Shown piece after piece: positions 52,960-63,400 of a stretch of 64,000 bases of DNA; position 1 is the stretch's first letter; each line of letters begins with the position of its first letter. A model generated the notes under the pieces. That model had not been told where the DNA came from and did not search any database. It saw only the letters and a program-made list of their open reading frames with translations. A program made the translations under genes and the position numbers. This DNA is from Streptococcus ilei. Its GTDB lineage: Bacteria > Bacillota > Bacilli > Lactobacillales > Streptococcaceae. The stretch covers positions 1,240,001 through 1,304,000 of the forward strand of contig NC_022584.1 of NCBI RefSeq assembly GCF_000479335.1, read 5' to 3'.

Positions 52960-55335
52960 TTATGGGAAATACAGGACAATTTCCCCTTTTGTATTGATTT
53001 CTACTCGACTGAGTAAAAGATTGCGAACCATCTGCTCTTTTGCCAAAGCCTTCATCCGATCGAAAGACAAGTAGGCTTCTTGGTAAAATTCGACCAGCGG
53101 ATTCTTTTGGCTGGTGTACTGGCCAGATAAGGCCACACGTAATTGTTGCAAATAATCCACTTGTTCCACCCAATTTTCATCAATAGCCTTTAAAAGTACC
53201 ATCCGTTGAAATTGAGCAATCACCTCATCGGATTCAAGCGTTTGATATTTAGCAAGTAACTCAGAGCGGGCTAGCTCCCAGAGAAAATCCTCTTTTGCCT
53301 GTTTGGAAGGAAAGGCTTGAGGGATCTGGGCAGGAACAACCTGATAACTGATATGATCTAGAATATAGTGATAGAAGGCAATCGGGTCTTGATACTTCTT
53401 GTTTTTGGCTACCTGGGCAAAAACTTCTCGGGCAATTTTCTCGATTAATCCGTCCAAACGTCTACCTAACCTGATTAAACGATCCCGTTCCTTATAAACT
53501 AAATCACGTTGAATATTCATACTCTCTGCAAACTCTAAGGTCAAGCGACGACTAGCTTGCGCAGCACTTTCACTCGCATCCTGAGCTTGAGCGATTATAC
53601 GTTGGTATTTTCTCCGAGATAGAGGTTTGGCTTCTTGAAGTCGATCCTCTACGTCATAATCTTGATACCTATCCTGGATCCAATTTGGACCCCAGTTTTT
53701 GATCAAGTCATCCTCCAGAGAGACAAAGAACTTGGTTTTTCCAGGATCTCCTTGACGTCCTGATCGTCCTCGAATTTGGAGATCTATCCTGCGATTCATC
53801 ATCCTCTCCGTCCCGATGACCACTAATCCGCCTAAGGCAGCTACACCGTTCCCTAATTTGATATCTGTCCCCCGACCTGCCATCGAGGTGGCAACTGTTA
53901 CCGCTCCTTTTTGACCAGATTCAGCAATAATCTGTGCTTCACGAGAAGCCTTGTTGGCATTCAAGAGATTATGGGGAATTCCTTCACGAAGCAGAAGGTT
54001 TGAGTACAAGATAGACATCTCAACCGATCCAGCAAAAATCAAAATCGGATTTCCCTTTGCATGGACTTCTTTGATGTAGGCAATAGAGGCATAGACTTTT
54101 TCTGGCAAGGTCTGGTATATCTCATCTGGAAGATCCTGGCGAATGCGTTTTCGATTGGTTGGGATCTGAACCACTGACATGGCATAGGTCTCCAGAAATT
54201 CAGCTTCTGCAACCTTCCCGGTTCCCGTCATACCGCCGAGTTTCCGAAACATCTTGAACAAGTTTTGGTAAGTGATCGAAGCCATGGCCCGTGTCTCTGG
54301 TGTCAAAGGAAGTCCTTCCTTGGCTTCAAGTGCCTGATGAAGTCCCCCTTGAAGGCGAGTCAATTCCATGAGACGCCCCGTTGCCTGATCTAGAAGGACA
54401 ATCTCCTTCTCCCCTTTTTCATTTACACGGACGACATAATCCTTATCTTTTGTATAGTTTTGATGCGCTTGTAATGCCAAATTGATATGGCGGACGAGAT
54501 CACGATGTTGAGGATTATACAAATGTTGAATGGATAAAAAAGCCTCGGCTGCCTTCACCCCTTTAGGGGTCAACCAAACTTGTTTCTTGTCTCCGTCAAT
54601 CTTGTATTCTTCTCCTTTTTGAAAGGTTCGGACCAAGGTATCTACAATCCCATATAGATTGGATTGAACTCGAGGAGAACCTGAGATAATCAAGGGCGTC
54701 TGAGCACTATCCAACAAGATAGAATCAATTTCATCCACAATAGCATAGTTAAACTTTGCTAGGAATTGACCTTCGACAGAGGCTGTTAAATTTTCTGAAA
54801 GATAGTCGAAGCCCAAGCTACTATTAGTAGTGTAGACAATGTCAGCTTGGTAGAGCGTCCGCTTCCTAGCTGGGGAGAGTTCGCCCTCCCTATCTTGGAG
54901 TGGAACCCCGACCGTTAAACCTAGGAAACGATAAATCTTACCCATTTCTTCCGCATCACGAGTTGCCAGATAAGTATTGGGGGTAATCACCATAACCCCC
55001 TTCCCTTCTATAGCATTCAGGTAAGCTGGCATGGTTGCCGTTAGGGTCTTTCCTTCCCCAGTTTCCATCTCTGCAATATTTCCTTGGTGGAGAACGATAG
55101 CTCCCATGACTTGAACATCGTAAGGAAACATCCCCAAGACTCGCTGAGAGACTTCTCTCACGACTGCATAAGCTTCTGCTAGCAAATCGTCCAGTGACTC
55201 CCCTTTTCGGAAACGACGGCGGAATTCCTCTGTCTTTTCTTGTAACTGCTGGTCTGTCAATTGAGACATTCTATCTTTCCAGCCATTAACCTTTTTTAAA
55301 ATCTTTTTTATTTTTTTCAATTGAATAAAATCCAC
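52960..55335 (-). CDS. secA2: Accessory Sec translocase ATPase SecA2
   Basis: 791 residues, shorter than SecA1. Walker [18 protein letters not shown], Walker [11 protein letters not shown], and [16 protein letters not shown] and [11 protein letters not shown] of the second motor domain. The zinc-binding C-terminal tail of housekeeping SecA is missing, as in other accessory SecA2 proteins. It drives the SRR glycoprotein through SecY2 with the Asp proteins. Between asp3 and gtfA. Confidence 0.95.
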   Translation of the reverse strand: MDFIQLKKIKKILKKVNGWKDRMSQLTDQQLQEKTEEFRRRFRKGESLDDLLAEAYAVVREVSQRVLGMFPYDVQVMGAIVLHQGNIAEMETGEGKTLTATMPAYLNAIEGKGVMVITPNTYLATRDAEEMGKIYRFLGLTVGVPLQDREGELSPARKRTLYQADIVYTTNSSLGFDYLSENLTASVEGQFLAKFNYAIVDEIDSILLDSAQTPLIISGSPRVQSNLYGIVDTLVRTFQKGEEYKIDGDKKQVWLTPKGVKAAEAFLSIQHLYNPQHRDLVRHINLALQAHQNYTKDKDYVVRVNEKGEKEIVLLDQATGRLMELTRLQGGLHQALEAKEGLPLTPETRAMASITYQNLFKMFRKLGGMTGTGKVAEAEFLETYAMSVVQIPTNRKRIRQDLPDEIYQTLPEKVYASIAYIKEVHAKGNPILIFAGSVEMSILYSNLLLREGIPHNLLNANKASREAQIIAESGQKGAVTVATSMAGRGTDIKLGNGVAALGGLVVIGTERMMNRRIDLQIRGRSGRQGDPGKTKFFVSLEDDLIKNWGPNWIQDRYQDYDVEDRLQEAKPLSRRKYQRIIAQAQDASESAAQASRRLTLEFAESMNIQRDLVYKERDRLIRLGRRLDGLIEKIAREVFAQVAKNKKYQDPIAFYHYILDHISYQVVPAQIPQAFPSKQAKEDFLWELARSELLAKYQTLESDEVIAQFQRMVLLKAIDENWVEQVDYLQQLRVALSGQYTSQKNPLVEFYQEAYLSFDRMKALAKEQMVRNLLLSRVEINTKGEIVLYFP

Positions 55336-55356
55336 TAGGTCCTCATTTACTGCAAT

Positions 55357-55836
55357 CTATTTAGTCTGTATCAGAATAGCTCCTTGTTCAGACGAAATCG
55401 GAGAAATCGTGATATGGTGAAAGGTAAACTCTTGCATCCCAGCACTGAGGAGACGCACTTGGTAAGAATAAGCTTGCTCTGGATAAACAAACCTGACCTG
55501 CCCCTCTGTACTGACCTGCCGGTCCACCATCTTACCAAAACGGTCTTGGCAAACAATTTCCAACATTACCGTATGAGCAGGCCTAGAAGTCATCTGAGCT
55601 TCAAGCACATATGTCTGGCCTCTCTGTAAAAGTGGTAGACTGGGGGCCATCCGATCCTCCCCATAGCTTGTGAGGGATTTCCAGGTTTTTAAGACTTGAC
55701 CAGAAGGCATTAAAGGATTCGTAAACCGAATCTGATCGACTGCCAATCTCTGAATAACAGACCCCCATAAATAATCTGCCGAAGAGGTTGATCCCCAATA
55801 AATCTGGCGACCTTTCTGTTTTCTCATCCTAATCAT
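55357..55836 (-). CDS. asp3: Accessory Sec system protein Asp3
   Basis: 159 residues with the family pattern IYWGSTSSADYLWGSVI and a beta-rich carbohydrate-binding-like fold (VLEAQMTSRPAHTVMLEIVCQDRFG). Asp1, Asp2 and Asp3 form a complex that binds the adhesin and SecA2. The start overlaps the asp2 TGA (ATGA). Known as Gap3 in S. parasanguinis. Confidence 0.9.
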   Translation of the reverse strand: MIRMRKQKGRQIYWGSTSSADYLWGSVIQRLAVDQIRFTNPLMPSGQVLKTWKSLTSYGEDRMAPSLPLLQRGQTYVLEAQMTSRPAHTVMLEIVCQDRFGKMVDRQVSTEGQVRFVYPEQAYSYQVRLLSAGMQEFTFHHITISPISSEQGAILIQTK

Positions 55837-57377
55837 CCGCTTCTACCAAAATCTCTTTCCATGATTTCTTTGTATTGGGTCAAGAACCACTCAATGATGG
55901 ATTCCGTTGCATCATTGTGGCGCCCCGGCCGACTCGAACTAATGATCCGAACCGGTTGGTGATAAAGAGCTTCTAAAATATCCGAATAAGCCTTCTGGTC
56001 GTAATCATCATCTCGCATATAAGCCAAGGCTAATAGAGTATCCTTTAAGGTTACTTGACCAAATCGATCCCAAAAACGCTTGTTCAAGACCTCAATCCCT
56101 TCACTCGTCACTTGACCGACGAGTAACTGCATCATATCGAGTGATGTCCCAAATTCATCTGGCCGTTTAAACTTCAGATTGGCCGCCACATCCCCAAGAT
56201 TGACAATAGGTTTTCCAACCAAGATCGCATGTGGCGAGTATGAAGCTCCATAGTAGAGGGCTCCATAAGTGCCCATCGATAGACCTGAAAAGTTCAATTC
56301 TTTTGGACCAAATCCTAAGGCTTGGAGATGATAATCGATAAAATCCTGAATCTTCTTTTCTAACTCTGGAGAGCCAAGATAGAAGCATCCTCCCTCTAGA
56401 CGCGGATCCGAAAAGAGAATGAAGGGAGCTCCCATATTTTTCATCAAGTAAAAGCCTTCAAAGCCCTCCGCAGGACGATAACCAGAGAAATAGATATTCA
56501 GTGGTGGCTTCAGATCTCCTGGATGGAAATAAGCAAAAATTTCCTGACGCTTGCTGTCTCTGAGAGTCTGGGAGCCAAGAGAAATTTCTCCAAAGGGACC
56601 GTGAGAGAAGCGCTTGTGCAAAGCACCGATAATGAGTTGTCCCTGTCCCCTTGCTTCCAGTGAAAAAGATAGGTAATAGCGACCAGGCTCGTCAATCAGA
56701 ACCGGCCTTACCAAGTCTACTTCCGAATAGACGAGTTCCTTCTCTAACGATCCCAGACTACCACTCTGGAAAAATTGGACCCGCAAACGGATTTGACAGC
56801 CTGCCGTTTTCTCGTACTCTAACCATAAATCCGTAGGAATGGTCCCATTATAAGAATAGGTGTTAACCCACTGGGCTATAGGAGTAAACTCCTCTCCATA
56901 TGAACCGTCTAATTCCAAAAAGTGTTTCCCTCTGACCGTTTGCATCCCTTCAAAGTCTGCTCTAATTCGTAAATCTCTGACGCTAAAAGCATCTCCGTAC
57001 TGACCGTCATAAAGGAAACGATGAAGTTGATAGAGAAAGTGAGCCTTATCAGAAAAATCCCAAGCCTTAGCCTGAACCAGTTGCATCAAACGAGCCAGTT
57101 CTTCTGTAAATGACTCTTGATCATATGTTTGATCATAGAAAACAGTGTAGGGCTGAAATAGAGCCAGTTCTTCTTTGAAGTTCAATAGCCTTTCAGGATG
57201 ATCCAGCACCAAGGCCTTAAACTGCTTGATGCCTTGCTCCGCCATGTAATCCTCTATCTGTAGAGGTGTTTGGATAGAAAAATAATGCCAGTTCAGACCT
57301 TCTGGGATCGTCACTTCTCCCTGCCAATTTGTAGGTCCAATTTGAAGAATATGGCCTGTTTCCAACTTTCTGTCCAT
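55833..57377 (-). CDS. asp2: Accessory Sec system protein Asp2 (O-acetyltransferase)
   Basis: 514 residues. N-terminal Asp2 domain, then a jelly-roll-like part (about 140-270) and an alpha/beta-hydrolase-like domain with nucleophile elbow GLSMGTYGA (Ser367) and RPGRHNDAT near the C-terminus, matching reports that Asp2 acetylates GlcNAc on the adhesin during export. One base separates it from asp1. Gap2 in S. parasanguinis. Confidence 0.93.
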   Translation of the reverse strand: MDRKLETGHILQIGPTNWQGEVTIPEGLNWHYFSIQTPLQIEDYMAEQGIKQFKALVLDHPERLLNFKEELALFQPYTVFYDQTYDQESFTEELARLMQLVQAKAWDFSDKAHFLYQLHRFLYDGQYGDAFSVRDLRIRADFEGMQTVRGKHFLELDGSYGEEFTPIAQWVNTYSYNGTIPTDLWLEYEKTAGCQIRLRVQFFQSGSLGSLEKELVYSEVDLVRPVLIDEPGRYYLSFSLEARGQGQLIIGALHKRFSHGPFGEISLGSQTLRDSKRQEIFAYFHPGDLKPPLNIYFSGYRPAEGFEGFYLMKNMGAPFILFSDPRLEGGCFYLGSPELEKKIQDFIDYHLQALGFGPKELNFSGLSMGTYGALYYGASYSPHAILVGKPIVNLGDVAANLKFKRPDEFGTSLDMMQLLVGQVTSEGIEVLNKRFWDRFGQVTLKDTLLALAYMRDDDYDQKAYSDILEALYHQPVRIISSSRPGRHNDATESIIEWFLTQYKEIMERDFGRSG

Positions 57378-57378
57378 C

Positions 57379-58956
57379 CTAGTTTTCCATCCATCCTTCC
57401 CATTTGGCGATCAAGCGCTGGCCTGTGTATTCTTGAATCTTTTCGACGGAATAAATCAGCGATTCATTCCATGGTTTAAGATCTCTAAGGAAATAGTCCA
57501 TCGCTTTTTCTAGCTCTTCCTCCATCTCCCCCAGGACATATCCATTTTTTAAATGGTCTACATACTCTGTTTGGCTGCGATTGATCTGAGGAATCCCTGC
57601 CGAAATGCCTGCAATCTGTGTATACAGATTGGGTTCCTCACTCATATCTACTATTAAGCGAGTCTGTTCTAATTCTTTGATGATGTCGTTCTCATTGAAG
57701 AAATTTCGAAGCTTATAACGATCTAGCTTCTTTTCAAAGAGAGAAGCATCTTCGAGGATGTGGTTTTCTCCCAGCTCGCGAGAATCAACCTGAACACCCC
57801 TAGCAGCCATCCCCATCTCGCCAGCTAAGTCTTCTAACTGCCTATCCAGTGTCGCTACTGCTTCATCAGAAGCATTGTAGATCGCGAAAACGACTTCAAA
57901 TAAAGGGTTTTTCGCTAAGATTTCGAACACTTTCTCTAAAGCGGATTGAGAGGGGAGGTTCTTTTCATCCAGATAGAAAAAGATTTTCGACTCTTTCCTC
58001 TCTTGACTGCTTCCCAATCTCAGCCGCGAATCAAAGGACGTCAGGCGATGGACCTTAGAAGCAATACTTGGAGCAAGACGAAGCAAATCTTGTTTCGTTT
58101 TTTCACTATCAGTTAGCACCAAGTCAACCTCTTTTAAAGAAAAATGAAGCAAGGAATCTTCTTGTGATAGTGGCTGGCGTTGCCCATAAAAAGAGAGAAC
58201 CTTTGAAATGCCCCGCTCCACTTGTTGGATAAAGGATAGGTTAGCTGGATGGGCCGCAATCACCATACGATCGTGACCCGGAACTAGGTCTTCTAGTATG
58301 GCTTTCATTTTTTCAGCAACCACTTCTCCCATGTCCGAGTAAGTTTCACGTTTAAACTGCTTCTGAAAGGCTTCATTAACAAAGACCATGTGGCTAGCAT
58401 CCGTCAATAACTCTCTCAAAACCCAGTCCCCTTCGGGGGTTAAATAGTCTTGGAAATACGGACTTCCCTCTTTGTAGTATAAGACACTGGAAATAAAACC
58501 TCGGTCATCTAGATACTGCACATAAACCGTTTCTTTACCCTTTAGCCGATTAACTGAAAGAAGATTCCCATCTACTCCCAAATCGATACTAGCGATGACC
58601 TGACCGCGACAGAAAGCCACTATTTGAAAAGGAGTATAAGCAAAGCTTGTTTGAGCTGGCCATTCCAAATCTTCGACCTGAATCGGTATCATCTCTTGGC
58701 GAGGGGAAATTCCCTGAATATGATCAAAAATTGACAGATAGTCTGTTTCCAACAAATCTTGCCGATGGAGGTAGTAACGCAGTTGTGGGCAATAATGTGG
58801 AAGCACTAATTTCCGCTCCACTCCCGCTTCCTGGAAGACTCGAATTTGATGAATGGTCTCATCAAATTCAATCATATCTTTCGACCAATACCAAGGCGTC
58901 GTCGTATTGTACCAAATACGCTCGCTGCCATACCAGGCTGGGATAAAGTAATACAT
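57379..58956 (-). CDS. asp1: Accessory Sec system protein Asp1
   Basis: 525 residues, a GT-B-like fold without enzyme motifs. The opening MYYFIPAWYGSERIW and the NTTTPWYWSKDMIEFDETIHQIR segment are typical. It scaffolds Asp2 and Asp3 and contacts SecA2 and the membrane. Eight bases after secY2. Gap1 in S. parasanguinis. Confidence 0.93.
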   Translation of the reverse strand: MYYFIPAWYGSERIWYNTTTPWYWSKDMIEFDETIHQIRVFQEAGVERKLVLPHYCPQLRYYLHRQDLLETDYLSIFDHIQGISPRQEMIPIQVEDLEWPAQTSFAYTPFQIVAFCRGQVIASIDLGVDGNLLSVNRLKGKETVYVQYLDDRGFISSVLYYKEGSPYFQDYLTPEGDWVLRELLTDASHMVFVNEAFQKQFKRETYSDMGEVVAEKMKAILEDLVPGHDRMVIAAHPANLSFIQQVERGISKVLSFYGQRQPLSQEDSLLHFSLKEVDLVLTDSEKTKQDLLRLAPSIASKVHRLTSFDSRLRLGSSQERKESKIFFYLDEKNLPSQSALEKVFEILAKNPLFEVVFAIYNASDEAVATLDRQLEDLAGEMGMAARGVQVDSRELGENHILEDASLFEKKLDRYKLRNFFNENDIIKELEQTRLIVDMSEEPNLYTQIAGISAGIPQINRSQTEYVDHLKNGYVLGEMEEELEKAMDYFLRDLKPWNESLIYSVEKIQEYTGQRLIAKWEGWMEN

Positions 58957-58964
58957 AGCAACTC

Positions 58965-60179
58965 CTAAAACAATCTTGTATAGCCTTGGTTCACGCGAAG
59001 GGCTCGAACTTCCTCCCGGATCGTCGAGATCATCCCCACAAACATGAGAAAACTTCCTGGAATCATGACCAAACGCAAGAGCCCTCTATCCCAAAGCAGA
59101 AGAAGGAAGGGCAACACGGTAAACAGGATTAAATACAGCGTCCCAAAAACCGTTAAACGAAAGACAATTCGATTGATGTACCTACGCGTCTCTTCTCCAG
59201 GATAAACGAAATCAATATACTCTGAGTTTTTCATCATTTTGTCTGCAATTTCTTCCCCATTGACCGTTACAAAGGCAAAAGCAAAGGACAGAAGGACCAT
59301 CATCAGACCATAGAGAAATATCCAGGCTGGCTCTCCTATGACCAACTCATTAGCAATAGTGGCAGCCCATGAAGCATGGGGATTAATGGCTTGGACCAGC
59401 AAAAATATGTATTGCGGGATAGAAACCAAGGTCATGGCATACATAAAGGGCATGCCTCCAGCTGGATTGAGCTTCACATCTAAAAACGTGTGAGCTTTCA
59501 AACTGTTGTGAATCCCCAGCTTATTCACAGGGATCCGATAGCGAGCATACTCGATGCATACGACCATATACATAAATGCTAACAAGAGGAGAAATAGAAA
59601 CAGAAGGCTGTATGCTGGAAGCCCACTCTTTGATAAGGTCCCAAGGACATCCTCTGGTAAGTACAGAAGCATCCCCGCCATCATGATCACAATAGAATTC
59701 CCCAAGCCTAGTGCGGTATTTAAATCAGCTAACCAGACTAAGAAAAAAGTACCTGCTATCATAATCAAGGCATTAAGCGAGACCACTAGAAGAGGGCTCA
59801 GGTCTGTTTCTAACGGGAGATAGAGGGAAACTGCCAAAGATTGCACAAGAGCCAAAGCAAGTGTCAGATACATCTTCCGTCGCTCCACAAGGTCCGAACT
59901 GGTTCTCTCCAGGTTATGACGTTTAGATACTGTAAACAACCGCCACAAGATCATTGAAGACATCCAAGGCGAAAGCCCGAGGGCAAAAATGGATAAGCCA
60001 CGAAGGTTCCCACCCATGATAGCACTCGTCAACTCCAGACCCCTTGCAGTACCTTCGTTCACATTTAAAACCTTCGCTAGATCTACAAAGGGTAAGGTGA
60101 TTTTACTTCCTAAAACATAAACAAAGACGAATAGGATCGTCCAACATAATCGATTCCTAACTCCAGATTGTTTCATCAT
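58965..60179 (-). CDS. secY2: Accessory Sec translocon channel SecY2
   Basis: 404 residues with about ten membrane segments. SecY-like elements: GSKITLPFVD at TM1, LRGLSIFALGLSPWMSSMILWRL (TM2 region), and IPVNKLGIHNS. The cytosolic loops are reduced, as usual for SecY2, so normal SecA and ribosomes should not dock. First gene of the export operon; no promoter of strength is seen except the extended -10 at 60352. Confidence 0.94.
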   Translation of the reverse strand: MMKQSGVRNRLCWTILFVFVYVLGSKITLPFVDLAKVLNVNEGTARGLELTSAIMGGNLRGLSIFALGLSPWMSSMILWRLFTVSKRHNLERTSSDLVERRKMYLTLALALVQSLAVSLYLPLETDLSPLLVVSLNALIMIAGTFFLVWLADLNTALGLGNSIVIMMAGMLLYLPEDVLGTLSKSGLPAYSLLFLFLLLLAFMYMVVCIEYARYRIPVNKLGIHNSLKAHTFLDVKLNPAGGMPFMYAMTLVSIPQYIFLLVQAINPHASWAATIANELVIGEPAWIFLYGLMMVLLSFAFAFVTVNGEEIADKMMKNSEYIDFVYPGEETRRYINRIVFRLTVFGTLYLILFTVLPFLLLLWDRGLLRLVMIPGSFLMFVGMISTIREEVRALRVNQGYTRLF

Positions 60180-60291
60180 ATCCTACTCTTCTACTCCCCC
60201 TTCTCTCAAATGGTTATCCTACCTAAATCCGCTCATCAAACACTCGCATAAGACTGAACCATTTCACCTAAACAATCTCTTATCTATAAGA

Positions 60292-60324
60292 GAAAAAAGT
60301 TCTTCAGAAGATGATCTGAAGAAC
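60292..60324 (-). terminator. Terminator-like hairpin between the SRR gene and secY2
   Basis: GTTCTTCAG pairs with CTGAAGAAC around ATCATCTT, followed by a T run on the minus strand. It lies downstream of the adhesin stop and after a possible promoter at 60352, so it could terminate the adhesin mRNA or attenuate the operon. The rest of the 304-bp gap 60180-60483 has nothing more I can name. Confidence 0.8.
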
Positions 60325-60351
60325 CACTATTCATCTAGCTTTTCTCCATTC

Positions 60352-60360
60352 ATTATACCA
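60352..60360 (-). promoter_or_regulatory. Extended -10 upstream of secY2
   Basis: TGGTATAAT on the minus strand (TATAAT 60352-60357). No clear -35. Transcription from it would pass through the hairpin at 60292-60324. Confidence 0.5.
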
Positions 60361-60483
60361 TATTTCACGAGGCTTTTCACCCCGACATTCTCAAAGAAAA
60401 CCGACAAATCCTCTCATGGATCTGCCGGTATATCAGTAGAATCGAAATAAGCAAATTTTCAATTTTAAGAAAGATAATTGTAT

Positions 60484-63400
60484 TTACTTTTTACGATGGA
60501 AAAATGAGGCCAAGCCTGCAAAGAAAGCTACTACAAGCGTGATGAACAGCTCACGTGAAGTCACTCCGAGAGAGTCCGACGTCGATTTTGCTTCGGATAC
60601 AGAAGCAGCCGATTTCTCTCCAGAGGAGCTCATCTGAGGAGTCGCTTGACTTTCTGAATGAGATTGGCTTGCCGAGCTAGAAGTAGACCGACTCGTTGAA
60701 AGAGAAGTCGATTCCGATAAGAGCTGGCTTGCTTTTGATGAAACAAGTGTGCTCCTTGGTTCCTGAGGGCTCGCCGAAGCAGACTCGGACACCACTTCAG
60801 ATACGTTTACCTCGTTTGAAGCCAAAGCGGAAACAGATGACCAATTTGATGTCAGTGACATAGAATGACTAGACGAAGCCGATCTATCTGTCGAAGGCTG
60901 GTTGGATACACTCATTTGGAACGATGCTGATGCCAATGTTGAGATAGATCCAGATGTTGAGGCTGACTCTAACTCAGAAGCTTGGTTACTTGAAGTTGAC
61001 ACGCTAGTGGATGCCGAAGTCAATTCAGAGACTTGCTTAGTTGAGGCAGATTCTGAGGCACTTGCTGAAATTGACTCTCTAGATTCTGAAGCACTTGTTG
61101 ACGCTGAAACAGAATCGCTTAGTGATTTCGAAGTCAACTCTGATGTTTGCTTACTTGAGGTAGATTCTGAGCCACTTGCTGAAACTGATTCAGAATTCAA
61201 GACAGACTCGGAACTACTTACCGATACAGACTCACTAGTGGATACTAAAGCAGATGTTGATGTTGACTCTAACTCAGAAGTTTGCTTGCTTAAATCAGAT
61301 TCAGATACACTGATTGAAATAGACTTAGAATTCAATTCAGATTCGGACGCACTTGTCGAAGCAGAAACTGAAACACTAGTGGATTCAGAAATCAACTCGG
61401 ATACTGACACACTTGTTGACGCTGAAACTGAAACGCTGGTTGATTTCGAAGTCAACTCAGATACGGATGCAGATTGAAGTTCAGAAGATTCCATTTGAGC
61501 TACAGATGCTGATGTGCTCATTGATACTGACTCTGAGCCTGAAACAGATTCCAACTCTGAAGTTTGTTTGTTTGAGATTGATTCAGATGTACTTGCTGAA
61601 ACTGATGTAGAATTCAAAACAGACTCGGAGCTACTTACTGATAATGACTCACTAGTGGACACTGAAGCAGAAGCAGATGCCGAAGCCAACTCAGATGCTT
61701 GCTTGCGTGAAGTTGATTCAGAGCTACTGATTGAAACAGACTCTGAACTCAAGACTGATTCTGAGGCACTTGCTGAAATTGACGCACTTGCTTCTGACAC
61801 ACTGGTTGATGCTGAAACGGAAACACTGGTTGATTCCGAAGTCAACTCAGAGACTGAGGCTGATTGTAGTTCAGAAGATTCCATTTGAGCTACAGATGCT
61901 GATGTACTGGTTGAAACTGAAGCAGAGACTGAAACAGATTCAAACTCTGAAGCTTGTTTGCGTGAGGTTGATTCTGAGGCGCTTGCTGAAACCGATGTAG
62001 AATCCAAAACAGACTCGGAGCTACTTACTGATACTGACTCACTAGTTGACACTGAATCAGATGCCGAAGCGGATACCAATTCAGAGGCTTGCTTACGTGA
62101 AGTTGATTCAAATGTACTTGTTGAAACGGACTCGGAACTCAAGATAGATTCTGAGGCGCTTGCTGAAACCGATGTAGAATTCAAAACAGACTCTGAGCTA
62201 CTTACCGATTCAGACTCACTGGTTGACACTGACTCCGAGGCTGAAGCGGACGTCAACTCAGATGCTTGCTTGTATGAAGTTGATTCAGAACTACTGATTG
62301 AAACAGACTCGGAATTCAAGACTGAATCAGATGCACTTGCTGAAATCGACGCACTTGTTGATGCTGAAACGGAAACGCTGGTTGATACCGAAGTCAACTC
62401 AGAGACTGAGGCTGATTGAAGTTCAGAAGATTCCATTTGAGCTACAGATGCTGAAGTACTTGTTGAGACTGATGCAATCGATTCTGACACAGACAGGGAA
62501 CTACTTAATGACTCAGAAACGGTTTTCTCTGAAGTTGATAGAGAGCTGCTTACTGATTCCGAAACGGTTGCCTCTGATGCTGATACCGAAGCGCTTGTCG
62601 ATGCTGAAGTAATTGACTCTGACACAGACAGGGAACTACTTAATGACTCAGAAGCGGTTTTCTCTGAAGTTGATAGAGAGCTGCTTACTGATTCCGAAAC
62701 GGTTGCCTCTGATGCTGATACCGAAGCACTTGTCGATGCTGAAGTAATTGACTCTGACACAGACAGGGAACTACTTAATGACTCAGAAGCGGTTTTCTCT
62801 GAAGCTGATAGAGAGCTACTTGATGACGCTGAAGTGATTGACTCCGATACAGACAGGGAGCCACTCACTGATTCAGAAGCGGTTTTCTCTGAAGCTGATA
62901 AAGAGCTACTTGCCGATGCTGAAGCGATTGACTCTGATACAGATAAGGAACCACTTAATGATTCAGAAGCTGACTTCTCTGAGGCTGATAGAGAGCTACT
63001 TAATGATTCAGAAACGGCTACCTCTGATGCTGATAGAGAAGCACTTGCCGATGCTGAAGTGATGGACTCCGATACAGACAGAGATCCACTCACTGATTCA
63101 GAAACTAACTTCTCTGAGCCTGACAAGGAGCTACTTACCGATTCGGAAGCTAATGCCTCTGATGCCGATACCGAAGCACTTGTTGATGCTGAAGAAATCG
63201 ATTCTGATACAGACAACGATCCACTCTCTGATTCAGAAACTAACTTCTCTGAGGCTGACAAGGAGCTACTTACCGATGCTGAGGCAGAGACCTCTGAATC
63301 ATTCTGCAAATCAGACTGAGAAGAAGATAGCGATTGAGATTCGAGCACCTGTGAAATGGATAGGCTATCTGATGCTGAATCACTATTTGACATCGACTCA

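Noticed and set aside
60902..63319. Several long open frames on the plus strand across the adhesin repeats (up to about 190 codons)
   Set aside because: They are the reverse complement of Ser-rich codons, giving acidic low-complexity D/E/S/A peptides with no ribosome sites. They arise from repeat composition.
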